A stretch of DNA of 46,183 bases from Listeria grandensis FSL F6-0971 (GTDB lineage Bacteria; Bacillota; Bacilli; Lactobacillales; Listeriaceae): assembly GCF_000525835.1 (NCBI RefSeq), contig NZ_AODD01000023.1:1-46183 (forward strand), in the 5' to 3' direction. Within the stretch, counting starts at the first letter, position 1; each line of letters begins with the position of its first letter. The position numbers and the translations under genes were made by a program. Positions 32,819-42,583 of this stretch are shown here, one piece after another. The notes under the pieces are model-generated. The model saw only the letters and a program-made list of their open reading frames with translations. It did no database searches and was not told the origin of the DNA.

Positions 32819-33304
32819 CTATTTTCGACGTTCTGCCAAGAAGTGTGGCAATTCTGGAATAATGAGTTGGTTAATCGCAAGTCCGCAAGCGTTGGATGAA
32901 CCAGGAAGAACGAAAAGTAACACATTATCGAGCGTAAACCCGGCAAAAGCCCGTGACAACATTGCCCGTGTTCCAATCTCTTTGTAACTAAGCATCCGGA
33001 ACAGCTCGCCAAAACCGGGAATCTCTTGTGCAACTTGGTCCCACAATGCTTCAAAGGTCACATCGCGCACAGCAATACCCGTACCCCCATTTGAAATTAC
33101 ACAATCACATTGCGGTTTCAATTTGGCGAGCCCTTCGTTGATCAAGAAATCATCATCCTTCACAACAATGCGTTGCGTCACAACGTGTCCCGCCGCTTCA
33201 AGCGCCTCCGCGAGCAACTGCCCACTTTTATCTGTATCCAAATTCCTCGTATCACTAATGGTCAAAATGCCAACCCGAGCCTGAATAAATTCCTTCTGTT
33301 CCAT
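32819..33304 (-). CDS. moaB: Molybdopterin adenylyltransferase-type protein MoaB
   Basis: MogA/MoaB family protein of 161 residues that adenylates molybdopterin before metal insertion by MoeA. Motifs: VGILTISDTRNLDTDKSGQL, VISNGGTGIAVRDVT (MoCF-binding), EIPGFGELFRMLSY and LPGSSNACGLAI. The ATG at 33304 has GAGGAGG nine bases upstream on the minus strand; a longer frame to 33328 lacks one. It lies downstream of moeB with its ribosome site inside or next to the moeB end, so they are co-transcribed leftward. Confidence 0.93.
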   Translation of the reverse strand: MEQKEFIQARVGILTISDTRNLDTDKSGQLLAEALEAAGHVVTQRIVVKDDDFLINEGLAKLKPQCDCVISNGGTGIAVRDVTFEALWDQVAQEIPGFGELFRMLSYKEIGTRAMLSRAFAGFTLDNVLLFVLPGSSNACGLAINQLIIPELPHFLAERRK

Positions 33305-33317
33305 GTTTTGCGCCTCC

Positions 33318-34313
33318 TCAAATTTCATTAAAAAAGTGCTGATATTGCTTCTTCGCTATCATTAAATCATCCGTCCCGTGCACCAACACACGCCCATTTT
33401 GAAAAACGGTGAAATCATATCCCTGAAAACAAAACGTCAAAACAAAGCGATTCGTTTGAAAAATAATATCCTGATTTTGAAGTACCATCTCTAACTCGCG
33501 AAAATCAATCGCCGAACCAATCTGAAACTGCACCGTATCACGCCCGCAAAGTAGAACTGGTTGCTTTGAAAACAAAATCTCAGCCGTCTCACCGCGCACA
33601 CAAACCGCACAATCAGGATTCCGCTTTACACCAAACGCTTGAAATGTCATCTCCCAATTATCCATCTGATAATACTTCGCGCTTCGTTCCCCAAGCAACA
33701 GCTTCGTCAAAAGTGACACCTGAAGCCCCGAAAGCATCGGAATAAGCGCACCATGAACCCCGATAATATCACAACTCGTCTCATTAAAAAGCGGCATTTT
33801 CTCCATCAGGCAATGCAAACAAGCCGTCTCATCAGGAATAATCGGCATCACATTCGCAAATGTCCCCGCGCATGACGCAAAAACCCATGGTACTCGCTGA
33901 TCCAAGCACCATTGATTCAAAAAGCGCCGCGTCGCAAAATTATCCGTACAATCCAAAACCGCGTCCACATTTCCCGCAAAAGGCAACAACGACTGAGGAT
34001 TCGCATCATCCACCAAGAAATCAATCTGAACATCCCGATTAATCGCGCGTAGCGCCTTTGCCGCCGCCCACGCCTTCGCCTCTTTTTGCATCGCGTCCTG
34101 TTCCGTAAACAACGTTTGCCGTTGCAAATTCGATAATTCCACAAAATCACGATCCACTAAAATAAGCCGTCCAATTCCCATCCGAGCCGCAATTTCCGCT
34201 GCGTATGTACCAATCGCACCGACCCCAACAATCAGAACCGTGCTCGCCTGCAACGTCTCCTGTCCTGTCTTCCCAATCTGAGCGACCCGCATTTGCCGAT
34301 CATAACGCTCCAT
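33318..34313 (-). CDS. moeB: Molybdopterin-synthase adenylyltransferase MoeB (ThiF family)
   Basis: Activates the C-terminal glycine of MoaD with ATP. The 331-residue product has a Rossmann nucleotide-binding start (VLIVGVGAIGTYAAEIAARM), LVDRDFVELSNLQRQTLF, the catalytic-aspartate region AVLDCTDNFATRRFLN, and two zinc-binding pairs (CLHC and CAVC). A C-terminal region of about 95 residues resembles a degenerate rhodanese-like or extra domain. The ATG at 34313 gives the usual MERYDRQMRV start. It may also serve ThiS. It heads a leftward pair with moaB. Confidence 0.92.
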   Translation of the reverse strand: MERYDRQMRVAQIGKTGQETLQASTVLIVGVGAIGTYAAEIAARMGIGRLILVDRDFVELSNLQRQTLFTEQDAMQKEAKAWAAAKALRAINRDVQIDFLVDDANPQSLLPFAGNVDAVLDCTDNFATRRFLNQWCLDQRVPWVFASCAGTFANVMPIIPDETACLHCLMEKMPLFNETSCDIIGVHGALIPMLSGLQVSLLTKLLLGERSAKYYQMDNWEMTFQAFGVKRNPDCAVCVRGETAEILFSKQPVLLCGRDTVQFQIGSAIDFRELEMVLQNQDIIFQTNRFVLTFCFQGYDFTVFQNGRVLVHGTDDLMIAKKQYQHFFNEI

Positions 34314-34406
34314 ATGAAACACCTTCTTCCTGCTCTTCCATTTTACCAGAAAACCGCTCACGAAGCTGTAAAAAAGAGCGGAATCAGGGAATTGCCCATC
34401 TAGAAT

Positions 34407-34839
34407 TTATAGTCTCTTTGTAAAGCAGATAATTCGGTTTGCTTCCTTAAAATCCATCGCTCGATGAAAATGAAAACTAGTATCATTCTCTAATTCACAA
34501 TCGCTGGCAAACTCGGTACACCCTTGCTGTTTAGCCCATTTTTCACACGCAGATAATAATTCCTTCGCATATCCTTTATGTCTATATTCCGCCTTAACAA
34601 AAATCCCCTCTAAGTATCCAACAGCTGGTAGCTGTTCCTTCCACATAATCATGCCTTAATTGGCACTGCGCAAATCCAACAGGCATATCTTGATCATATT
34701 TAAGAAAAAACCGCACGTCCCCTCGGTAAATTATTTCCGAAAACTCCTCCATCAAATCTTGAACAACTTGCCCGCTCCACAACATAACAGCTAAATTTGC
34801 TATGTGTTCTACATCATCTTGCCCTGCTTCCCTAATCAA
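34407..34839 (-). CDS. Aminoglycoside 6'-N-acetyltransferase-like GNAT protein, frame broken
   Basis: Two frames make one protein of about 143 residues if one extra base in 34621-34640 is removed. The first (TTG start at 34839, GGAGG nine bases upstream) gives MIREAGQDDVEHIANLAVML and FAQCQLRHDYVEGT; the second gives VGYLEGIFVKAEYRHKGYAK, with the acetyl-CoA loop, and FASDCELENDTSFHFHRAMD to the end. This is the AAC(6') subgroup of GNAT acetyltransferases. Family members can modify aminoglycosides, but chromosomal copies often confer little resistance. As in rnjA and narK, the break looks like a sequencing error; true decay cannot be excluded. Confidence 0.8.
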
Positions 34840-34910
34840 TTTCGCAAACCTCCAGTCTTTCTATTTTTCCTATTCCCATTATAACAGTTTCTAATAAAAG
34901 AAAAGGCTAC

Positions 34911-34974
34911 AATAAAAAAAATCCCTAAAGACTAGATAACGTTTTTCTTGTCATCCAATCATCAGAGATTTCCC
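34911..34974 (-). terminator. Terminator of the internalin-like gene
   Basis: On the minus strand AAATCTCTGA pairs with TTAGGGATTT (some G-T pairs), with more pairing inside, followed by eight T. It starts just past the stop codon at 34979. Confidence 0.8.
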
Positions 34975-34978
34975 AATG

Positions 34979-37150
34979 TCAACTTCTTTTTTTCAACAAT
35001 AGCGCTCCTGCAATAAGTACAATCCAACCAAATCCAGCAAGTGGAAGTGAGGAATCACCAGTCTCAGGCAAGCGTGGCACGTTCTGCATTTTACCTGAAT
35101 CTATCTGACTCTTAGTTGGTTTCGTCTTATCAGGATTTGTTGGCTCAACAGGCTTAGTAGGGTCATCCGGTTTTGACGCAATCACATGAACCGTCACTTT
35201 CACCGGAACCGCAGCAACCCCATCCGAATTCACTGCGTTTAGAGTTACCACATAATCACCAGCAACCCCTAAATTCACCACACTCGCAAAATCAGAAGAA
35301 ACAATACCATCATTGCTAGCACTGGCTTTATCATCCCTCAAAAACTGCGTCGCACTCACCGTAGCATATTGCTTATAAGTCACATCACTATCCGCGGAAA
35401 TCACAGGAACGGCCGAGCTGACAATTTTGACAGTCACACGTACTGGTTTTGCGACATTCCCAGAACTATCGGTGGACTGCAAGGTGACAGTATACTCGCC
35501 AGGAACGGCAAAAATAACGGCCGTTTCAAAGTCAGATGTGATTGTGGAACCATCATCCGTTTTTGCTACAATACTATCCAAAAAGTCGGCTTCACTCACC
35601 GTTTGATCGATATCATAAGTGACAGTAGGAGAGGCGGTGATCACAGGAGCAGTCGTATCAACAATATGCACAGTAACGGTCACCGGAGCTGCGACATTCC
35701 CATATTGATCCGTCGATGTTAGCGTGACCGTATAATCACCAACCACGTCCAAATCTACAGCCGTTGCGAAATCAGAGGTAATGACAGAACCATCGTCCGT
35801 CGTGGCATGGATATCCAGCAAAAACTGACTAGCAGTTACGGCTTCATGTTGCTCATAAGTAAAGTTAGAATCGGCGGTAATAACTGGTGGCGTCGTATCT
35901 GGAACTAGAGGTACGGTAACAGTACCATGGTAATTTCCAGTACCATTCCCAAGCGTTACAGCTTCAAAAAATGAATATGTGACCTTCAATTGATTCGTTA
36001 ATCCAGTCCAAGTAATTGTTGGGGCAGAATAGGTTCCTCCATTTGAAATCGTGTATGGCGCTAATTGATTACCACTGATACCGGTGATTGTCATTTCTGT
36101 TATACTAAGTGGATCGGTCGTATTCACAGCGGGCATTGTAAGCGTTTGTGAGTCAAAACGGAAAGTATTGAGATTGGTTAAATTAGCAAGCGGACTAATA
36201 TCACTAATATGATTGCCAACCAAGCTTAAAGCCCCCAATTGGGTTAATCCACTTAAAGGTGTCACATCTGAAATATTGTTATTTATTAAATCTAAAGAAG
36301 TGATGTATTTTAAATGTTCCATTCCAACTAATGAAGTAATACCTTTGTTCAGTGTTTCAGCGGTACTCAAAGATACAATCGTATTCAAATCAGCTTGATT
36401 CACGACATCTGTTACATTTTTCCCTAATTTAGTTGCGATGACCTGCGCCAACATTTCATCTGGAAAAACCGTATTAATCGGTCCAATCGGATCATATATT
36501 ATATTTTGTGTCGGTTGTGTCACTGTTCCATGAAAAATACCAATAGCATTTCCGTTAACAACAACATCCTGCTGGAATCGAAAACTAAGACTAGTTTGTG
36601 TCGTTAGGCCATTCCAAGTTACATTAGGGCTACTGTAAGTCCCACTATTACTTATGTTAAAAATTGTAGTTGGAATACCACCACTCATATTTTTCAGAAC
36701 ACCTGTTAAATTTAATACGAAAGAACCGTTATTCGAAGCCTGTGGTACAGTAATAGTCTGAGAGTCAAATCGACCAATCGCCAAATTGGTAAGTCCGGCT
36801 AGGGGTGTAATATCACTAATATTATTACTGCTTAGCCTTAGATCTTGCAAATTGTGTACATTCTGCATGCCATCAAGCGAAGTTATTCCTTTGCTTGAAC
36901 CTTCCGCAGAAGAAATGCTTGTAATGGTATTCAAATCAGCCACAGTCACCGTATCAGTGATCGTTTTGCCAAGCTTGGTAGCAATCACTTGCGCGAGTGC
37001 GGCATCGGGAAATATTTGATTGATAGGTGCTGGTAAGGTTGCACTAAGTGGTGATTCCGCCGTCACTTTGGCGTTCGTACTTAGCCCAATACTCCCGAAT
37101 ACGATTACAATACAAATCAATAATTTCAACCCATTATGCAAATATTTCAT
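34979..37150 (-). CDS. Internalin-like LRR protein with Ig-like domains and LPXTG anchor
   Basis: A 723-residue wall-anchored surface protein. Order: signal peptide (about 1-32); a first internalin module with cap (INQIFPDAALAQVIATKLGK), short LRRs (NLQDLRLSSNNISDITPLAG) and an inter-repeat Ig-like region; a second, related module (INTVFPDEMLAQVIATKLGK, three LRRs, Ig-like region); three bacterial Ig-like domains of about 77 residues (each starting PVITA/PVISA and containing GDYTVTL or GEYTVTL); a Pro/Lys/Thr-rich wall-spanning stretch; LPETGD, a hydrophobic helix and KKRS. The number of LRRs is low (about two or three per module). The start ATG at 37150 has AGGGGGAT upstream. A sigma-B-type promoter precedes it. 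In the family, LRRs bind host or environmental proteins; the ligand here is unknown. Confidence 0.93.
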   Translation of the reverse strand: MKYLHNGLKLLICIVIVFGSIGLSTNAKVTAESPLSATLPAPINQIFPDAALAQVIATKLGKTITDTVTVADLNTITSISSAEGSSKGITSLDGMQNVHNLQDLRLSSNNISDITPLAGLTNLAIGRFDSQTITVPQASNNGSFVLNLTGVLKNMSGGIPTTIFNISNSGTYSSPNVTWNGLTTQTSLSFRFQQDVVVNGNAIGIFHGTVTQPTQNIIYDPIGPINTVFPDEMLAQVIATKLGKNVTDVVNQADLNTIVSLSTAETLNKGITSLVGMEHLKYITSLDLINNNISDVTPLSGLTQLGALSLVGNHISDISPLANLTNLNTFRFDSQTLTMPAVNTTDPLSITEMTITGISGNQLAPYTISNGGTYSAPTITWTGLTNQLKVTYSFFEAVTLGNGTGNYHGTVTVPLVPDTTPPVITADSNFTYEQHEAVTASQFLLDIHATTDDGSVITSDFATAVDLDVVGDYTVTLTSTDQYGNVAAPVTVTVHIVDTTAPVITASPTVTYDIDQTVSEADFLDSIVAKTDDGSTITSDFETAVIFAVPGEYTVTLQSTDSSGNVAKPVRVTVKIVSSAVPVISADSDVTYKQYATVSATQFLRDDKASASNDGIVSSDFASVVNLGVAGDYVVTLNAVNSDGVAAVPVKVTVHVIASKPDDPTKPVEPTNPDKTKPTKSQIDSGKMQNVPRLPETGDSSLPLAGFGWIVLIAGALLLKKRS

Positions 37151-37223
37151 TACAAATCCCCCTAATTTTTTGTACAAGCTTCTATGTAGTGTTCACTAAA
37201 CTTGAAATAGCTTTTAGCCATCC

Positions 37224-37247
37224 ATACCCTTTTTTGTTAAAAATAAC
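37224..37247 (-). promoter_or_regulatory. Sigma-B-type promoter of the internalin-like gene
   Basis: On the minus strand GTTA (37244-37247), 14 bases, then GGGTAT (37224-37229). This fits the Listeria sigma-B consensus GTTT-N13-17-GGGWAT. It lies about 75 bases before the start codon. Confidence 0.6.
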
Positions 37248-37303
37248 ACAGAAAAGGTACTGAAAATCTGGGAGGTCGTAAATGAAAAAAGTCCGCTTTG
37301 AAA

Positions 37304-37343
37304 TAAAAAGCAGACCGAACTATATCAAATAGCTCGGTCTGCT
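37304..37343 (-). terminator. Terminator of def
   Basis: On the minus strand AAGCAGACCGA pairs with TCGGTCTGCTT around a 15-base loop, followed by TTTATTT; ten bases past the def stop codon. Confidence 0.85.
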
Positions 37344-37352
37344 TCGTCCTAG

Positions 37353-37904
37353 TTATTCATAAATTGTCACATCAGGCGGTAAATAAGAGGGATTTTCCTT
37401 ATTAATATGATCATAAAACATAATCCCGTTTAAATGATCAATCTCGTGCTGTACTACAATCGCAGGATACCCCTTCAAACGCAATTTCAACGGCTTCCCA
37501 TCGATATCAAAAGCTTCCACAGTCACACGCGCGCTGCGCACGACGAAACCAGGAACCTCACGATCCACTGAAAGACAGCCTTCACCACCGCCTAGACATG
37601 CATTTTCCACGGAATGACTACGAATCTTCGGGTTGTATAAAATATAGCTGTATAAACGATCATTGTCATCATGTACATGAATCGCAATCAAACGCTTGGA
37701 AACAGCAATTTGTGGCGCAGCAATACCGACACCAGCACGCAATTCGTGTTCCTCAGCGATTTCAGGATCTTGACTATTAATGAGGAACTCTAACATTTTT
37801 TGACCAGTTTTCTTATCTTCATCCGATAGCGGGAAAGTGACCAGCTCCGCGACAGCGCGCAAAACAGGATCTCCTTCACGGACAATATCATCCATTGTAA
37901 GCAT
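37353..37904 (-). CDS. def: Peptide deformylase
   Basis: Removes the formyl group from the N-terminal methionine of new proteins; metal enzyme. 183 residues with the three family boxes: GVGIAAPQI (box 1), EGCLSVD with the metal-binding cysteine (box 2), and QHEIDHLNG with two metal-binding histidines and the catalytic glutamate (box 3). It has the long Firmicutes (type 2) insertions. The ATG at 37904 is preceded by AGGAGA on the minus strand. It is divergent from pdhA. Confidence 0.95.
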   Translation of the reverse strand: MLTMDDIVREGDPVLRAVAELVTFPLSDEDKKTGQKMLEFLINSQDPEIAEEHELRAGVGIAAPQIAVSKRLIAIHVHDDNDRLYSYILYNPKIRSHSVENACLGGGEGCLSVDREVPGFVVRSARVTVEAFDIDGKPLKLRLKGYPAIVVQHEIDHLNGIMFYDHINKENPSYLPPDVTIYE

Positions 37905-38094
37905 TATTTTCTCTCCTGTTCTAATAAACTTATCTCCATTTTACCAAAAAAAGCTCGCGTTGGGAATGAATTTTACTTCCAATTCCTATCGAAAAGAGTA
38001 AATGCTAGGGATGAAATAACTTTTATGTTAGAATATAGACACTAAAAAGACGAACGTTAAAAACAGTAGTTAGCATATTGTTCGCCATGTCGAG

Positions 38095-38200
38095 CTGTTA
38101 TATAAATATATTTGTTTGTGATTTCACAAACAAAAGAAAGCCGTTTCAAATAAAATTCGAAAGATGAAGCCTAAGCGATCTTTGCTTTATTATATAACAG
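38095..38200. repeat. 106-base element with 11-bp terminal inverted repeats (MITE-like)
   Basis: CTGTTATATAA at 38095-38105 is the exact reverse complement of TTATATAACAG at 38190-38200. Inside is a second palindrome (TTTGTTTGTGA and TCACAAACAAA). No target duplication is clear at the ends. It may be a small transposon remnant or a structured regulatory site. Confidence 0.4.
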
Positions 38201-38606
38201 TTTCATTTAAGAAACACAATTCCTAATACAGTTTTCGAAAGCGAATGATGGGACGTAAAACCTTGGTAATACAATAAAAACAAAGTGAGCTTAAGTTATT
38301 GACGAATGCAGATGGATGGTGTAAATTAAAGAGGAAGATTGGTGTATTAATAGTAAGGCGTTTAAAAAATATAACAGCGAAGTCTAAATCCAAGCGATCG
38401 CCGCGAAGCGAGGTGAATTTGTGAATGTGAAGGTATTTCGTATCCTTTTTCACAAACTCATCCCAAAACCATGTTTTCAGTCCTAAAAGATTGGGAATAG
38501 GCAAGAAGATGGGCAGATGGCACTGTGAATTATTTTTGAACGAACCGAATAATACACGAATCCAGTTAGGAAAATTGAGAAGCGAACCATGCATTGTATT
38601 GCTTGC

Positions 38607-38636
38607 CTGACAAGCGGAACTTTTGCTACATTATAC
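38607..38636 (+). promoter_or_regulatory. Promoter of the pdhABCD operon
   Basis: CTGACA (38607-38612), 18 bases, TTATAC (38631-38636), about 75 bases before the pdhA ATG. Confidence 0.5.
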
Positions 38637-38652
38637 GTAGTGGAAAGAATAA

Positions 38653-39828
<1,176 letters not shown>

Positions 39829-39830
39829 TC

Positions 39831-40808
39831 ATGGCGCAAAAAACAATGATTCAAGCGATTACAGATGCGCTTGCAGTAGAACTAAGAAATGACGAGAACG
39901 TCCTCGTTTTCGGTGAAGATGTAGGTAATAACGGCGGGGTTTTCCGTGCTACTGAAGGTCTTCAAGCAGAGTTTGGCGAAGATCGTGTATTCGATACGCC
40001 ACTTGCAGAATCAGGTATCGGTGGTCTTGCTATCGGTCTTGCACTAGAAGACTTTCGTCCAGTTGCTGAAATTCAATTCTTCGGTTTCGTTTTTGAAGTA
40101 ATGGATTCTGTTGCTGGTCAAATGGCACGTATGCGTTACCGTACTGGTGGTACTCGTACTGCTCCAATCACAATCCGTGCGCCATTCGGTGGTGGGGTTC
40201 ATACGCCTGAACTTCATGCAGATAACTTGGAAGGCCTAATGGCACAATCACCTGGTCTAAAAGTTGTTATCCCATCAACTCCATACGATGCAAAAGGTCT
40301 CTTGATCTCAGCAATCCGCGATAACGATCCCGTTATTTTCTTAGAGCACATGAAATTATACCGCTCATTCCGTCAAGAAGTACCAGAAGGCGAGTACACA
40401 ATCGAAATCGGTAAAGCAGCCGTTCGTCGTGAAGGTACAGACGTTTCTGTCATCACTTATGGCGCAATGGTTCAAGAATCTGTGAAAGCAGCAGAAGAAC
40501 TAGAAAAAGAAGGCGTATCTGTTGAAGTTATCGACCTTCGTACAATCAGCCCGTTGGATGTAGACACAATCATCGCTTCCGTTAAGAAAACGAATCGCGT
40601 AGTTGTCGTTCAAGAAGCGCAAAAACAAGCAGGAATCGCTGCTAACGTTATCGCTGAAATCAACGACCGTGCCATCCTTTCTCTAGAAGCACCAGTGATG
40701 CGTGTTACAGCACCAGACAGCATCTTCCCATTCGCGCAAGCAGAAACAGTTTGGTTACCAAACCATAACGATATTGTTGAGCGTATTAAAGAAGTTTTAG
40801 CGTTTTAA
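39831..40808 (+). CDS. pdhB: Pyruvate dehydrogenase E1 component, beta subunit
   Basis: 325-residue partner of PdhA in the E1 heterotetramer. Motifs: [52 protein letters not shown] and the C-terminal [22 protein letters not shown] lies within the end of pdhA. A 136-base gap with a hairpin repeat separates it from pdhC. Confidence 0.97.
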   Translation: MAQKTMIQAITDALAVELRNDENVLVFGEDVGNNGGVFRATEGLQAEFGEDRVFDTPLAESGIGGLAIGLALEDFRPVAEIQFFGFVFEVMDSVAGQMARMRYRTGGTRTAPITIRAPFGGGVHTPELHADNLEGLMAQSPGLKVVIPSTPYDAKGLLISAIRDNDPVIFLEHMKLYRSFRQEVPEGEYTIEIGKAAVRREGTDVSVITYGAMVQESVKAAEELEKEGVSVEVIDLRTISPLDVDTIIASVKKTNRVVVVQEAQKQAGIAANVIAEINDRAILSLEAPVMRVTAPDSIFPFAQAETVWLPNHNDIVERIKEVLAF

Positions 40809-40864
40809 GAGAAGTTTAGAAGAAAAACATGAGATAAGGTGGGAATGGATTACATGCTCACTTT

Positions 40865-40924
40865 GTTCTCATGCATATTGAGGCTCTAACTTAGCAAAGT
40901 ACGCTTCGTAAGAGCCACAACAAA
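40865..40924 (+). repeat. 60-base dispersed repeat, copy 2 (before pdhC)
   Basis: Aligns without gaps with 25447-25506 (52 of 60 identical). GGCTCT and AGAGCC form a perfect 6-bp stem; differences from copy 1 keep the stem. It ends 20 bases before the pdhC start codon, next to its AGGAGG ribosome site. Confidence 0.7.
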
Positions 40925-40944
40925 AACAGGAGGCTTTTAAAAAA

Positions 40945-42579
40945 ATGGCATATTCATTTAAATTACCGGACATTGGTGAAGGTATACATGAAGGAGAAAT
41001 CGTCAAATGGTTCGTAAAACCAGGCGATAAGATCGAAGAAGACGCGTCCCTTTTTGAAGTTCAAAATGACAAATCCGTTGAAGAAATTACATCTCCCATT
41101 ACAGGAACTGTCAAAGAAATCCTTGTCGGTGAAGGCGTAGTAGCGACAGTTGGACAAGTTCTAATCACGTTTGATGGCGTTGAGGGCCATGAAAATGATG
41201 CAGAAGAAGCACCAGCAGCACCTGCCTCTACACCAGCAGCGGCTCCAGCACCAGCAGGTGGAAAAGGCATTTACGAATTCAAATTACCGGACATTGGTGA
41301 AGGAATTCATGAAGGCGAAATCGTGAAATGGTTCGTAAAACCAGGCGATCAAATTGAAGAAGATGCTACCATTTTCGAAGTGCAAAATGACAAATCTGTC
41401 GAAGAAATTACATCTCCTGTCGCAGGAACTGTAAAAGACATTTTAGTTGGTGAAGGCGTAGTAGCAACAGTTGGTCAAGTGTTAATCACATTCGAGGGCG
41501 ACTTTGAAGGTGAAGCAACGGCAGATCACTCTTCTACTCCAGAATCTCCAGCAGACACTGCAAAACTTGCAAATAATAACGCAGCACAAGCGCCAGTATC
41601 AGGTGGAAATGGTACACCATCATCGCAAAAAGATCCAAACGGTCTAGTTATCGCGATGCCATCTGTACGTAAATATGCACGTGAAAAAGGCGTAGACATC
41701 CGCCAAGTTGCAGGATCAGGCAAAAACAACCGCGTGCTTAGCGCAGACGTTGATGCATTCCTAAATGGCGATACAGCAGCAGTAGCAACAAGCGAAGCAG
41801 CTCCAAAAGCGGCGTCACAAGAAACTGCAACAGCGAAACCAACAGCAAAAGCAGCGCCAGTTGTTAGCGGTGGAACATACCCAGAATCACGCGAGAAATT
41901 AACACCAACACGTAAAGCGATCGCAAAAGCAATGGTTAACTCGAAACACACTGCGCCACACGTCACGCTAATGGATGAAATCGAAGTTTCTGCTTTGATG
42001 GTTCACCGTAAACGTTTCAAAGACGTAGCAGCTGAAAAAGGAATCAAACTTACTTTCCTACCTTACATGGTAAAGGCACTAGTAAACACATTGCGCGAGT
42101 TCCCAGTGCTCAACACGACACTTGACGACGCAACAGACGAACTAGTTTACAAACATTATTTCAATATCGGTATTGCAGCAGATACAGATCACGGTCTTTA
42201 CGTACCAGTTATCAAAGACGCTGACAAAAAATCGATTTTTGCAATCTCTAGCGAAATTAACGAATTAGCTACAAAAGCACGCGACGGTAAATTGACTGGG
42301 GAAGAAATGCGTCATGGCTCTTCTACTATCTCAAATATCGGATCAGCTGGCGGCCAATGGTTCACACCAGTTATCAACTACCCTGAAGTTGCCATTTTAG
42401 GTGTAGGTCGTATCGCAGAAAAAGCAATCGTTAAAGACGGTGAAATCGTAGCAGCACCAGTACTTGCTCTATCGTTAAGCTTCGACCACCGCGTAATCGA
42501 CGGCGCAACAGCTCAAAAAGCTATGAACAATATCAAGCGGTTATTAAATGACCCAGAACTTTTACTAATGGAGGCGTAA
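40945..42579 (+). CDS. pdhC: Dihydrolipoamide acetyltransferase (E2 of pyruvate dehydrogenase)
   Basis: Core of the pyruvate dehydrogenase complex; 544 residues. Two tandem lipoyl domains, each with the lipoyl lysine in [10 protein letters not shown] (Lys43 and Lys150), are joined by Ala/Pro-rich linkers. Then the E1/E3-binding domain (about 230-270, [20 protein letters not shown]), another Ala-rich linker, and the catalytic acyltransferase domain with [10 protein letters not shown] near the C-terminus. AGGAGG precedes the ATG. The two lipoyl domains are nearly the same in DNA too, suggesting a fairly recent copy or gene conversion. Confidence 0.97.
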   Translation: MAYSFKLPDIGEGIHEGEIVKWFVKPGDKIEEDASLFEVQNDKSVEEITSPITGTVKEILVGEGVVATVGQVLITFDGVEGHENDAEEAPAAPASTPAAAPAPAGGKGIYEFKLPDIGEGIHEGEIVKWFVKPGDQIEEDATIFEVQNDKSVEEITSPVAGTVKDILVGEGVVATVGQVLITFEGDFEGEATADHSSTPESPADTAKLANNNAAQAPVSGGNGTPSSQKDPNGLVIAMPSVRKYAREKGVDIRQVAGSGKNNRVLSADVDAFLNGDTAAVATSEAAPKAASQETATAKPTAKAAPVVSGGTYPESREKLTPTRKAIAKAMVNSKHTAPHVTLMDEIEVSALMVHRKRFKDVAAEKGIKLTFLPYMVKALVNTLREFPVLNTTLDDATDELVYKHYFNIGIAADTDHGLYVPVIKDADKKSIFAISSEINELATKARDGKLTGEEMRHGSSTISNIGSAGGQWFTPVINYPEVAILGVGRIAEKAIVKDGEIVAAPVLALSLSFDHRVIDGATAQKAMNNIKRLLNDPELLLMEA

Positions 42580-42583
42580 AAAA

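Noticed and set aside
38109-38133. TTTGTTTGTGA..TCACAAACAAA palindrome as a Rex or FNR site
   Set aside because: The half-sites are too close together (about two bases between TTGTGA and TCACAA) for either regulator; more likely an RNA or DNA hairpin.
38223-38594. 123-codon leftward open frame between def and pdhA
   Set aside because: No ribosome site, no recognisable motif, and it overlaps an equally long rightward frame; kept only as part of the intergenic description.
40945-41515. Repeated DNA at the start of pdhC as a mobile repeat
   Set aside because: It is the tandem pair of lipoyl domains, normal for E2 proteins, though very similar at DNA level.
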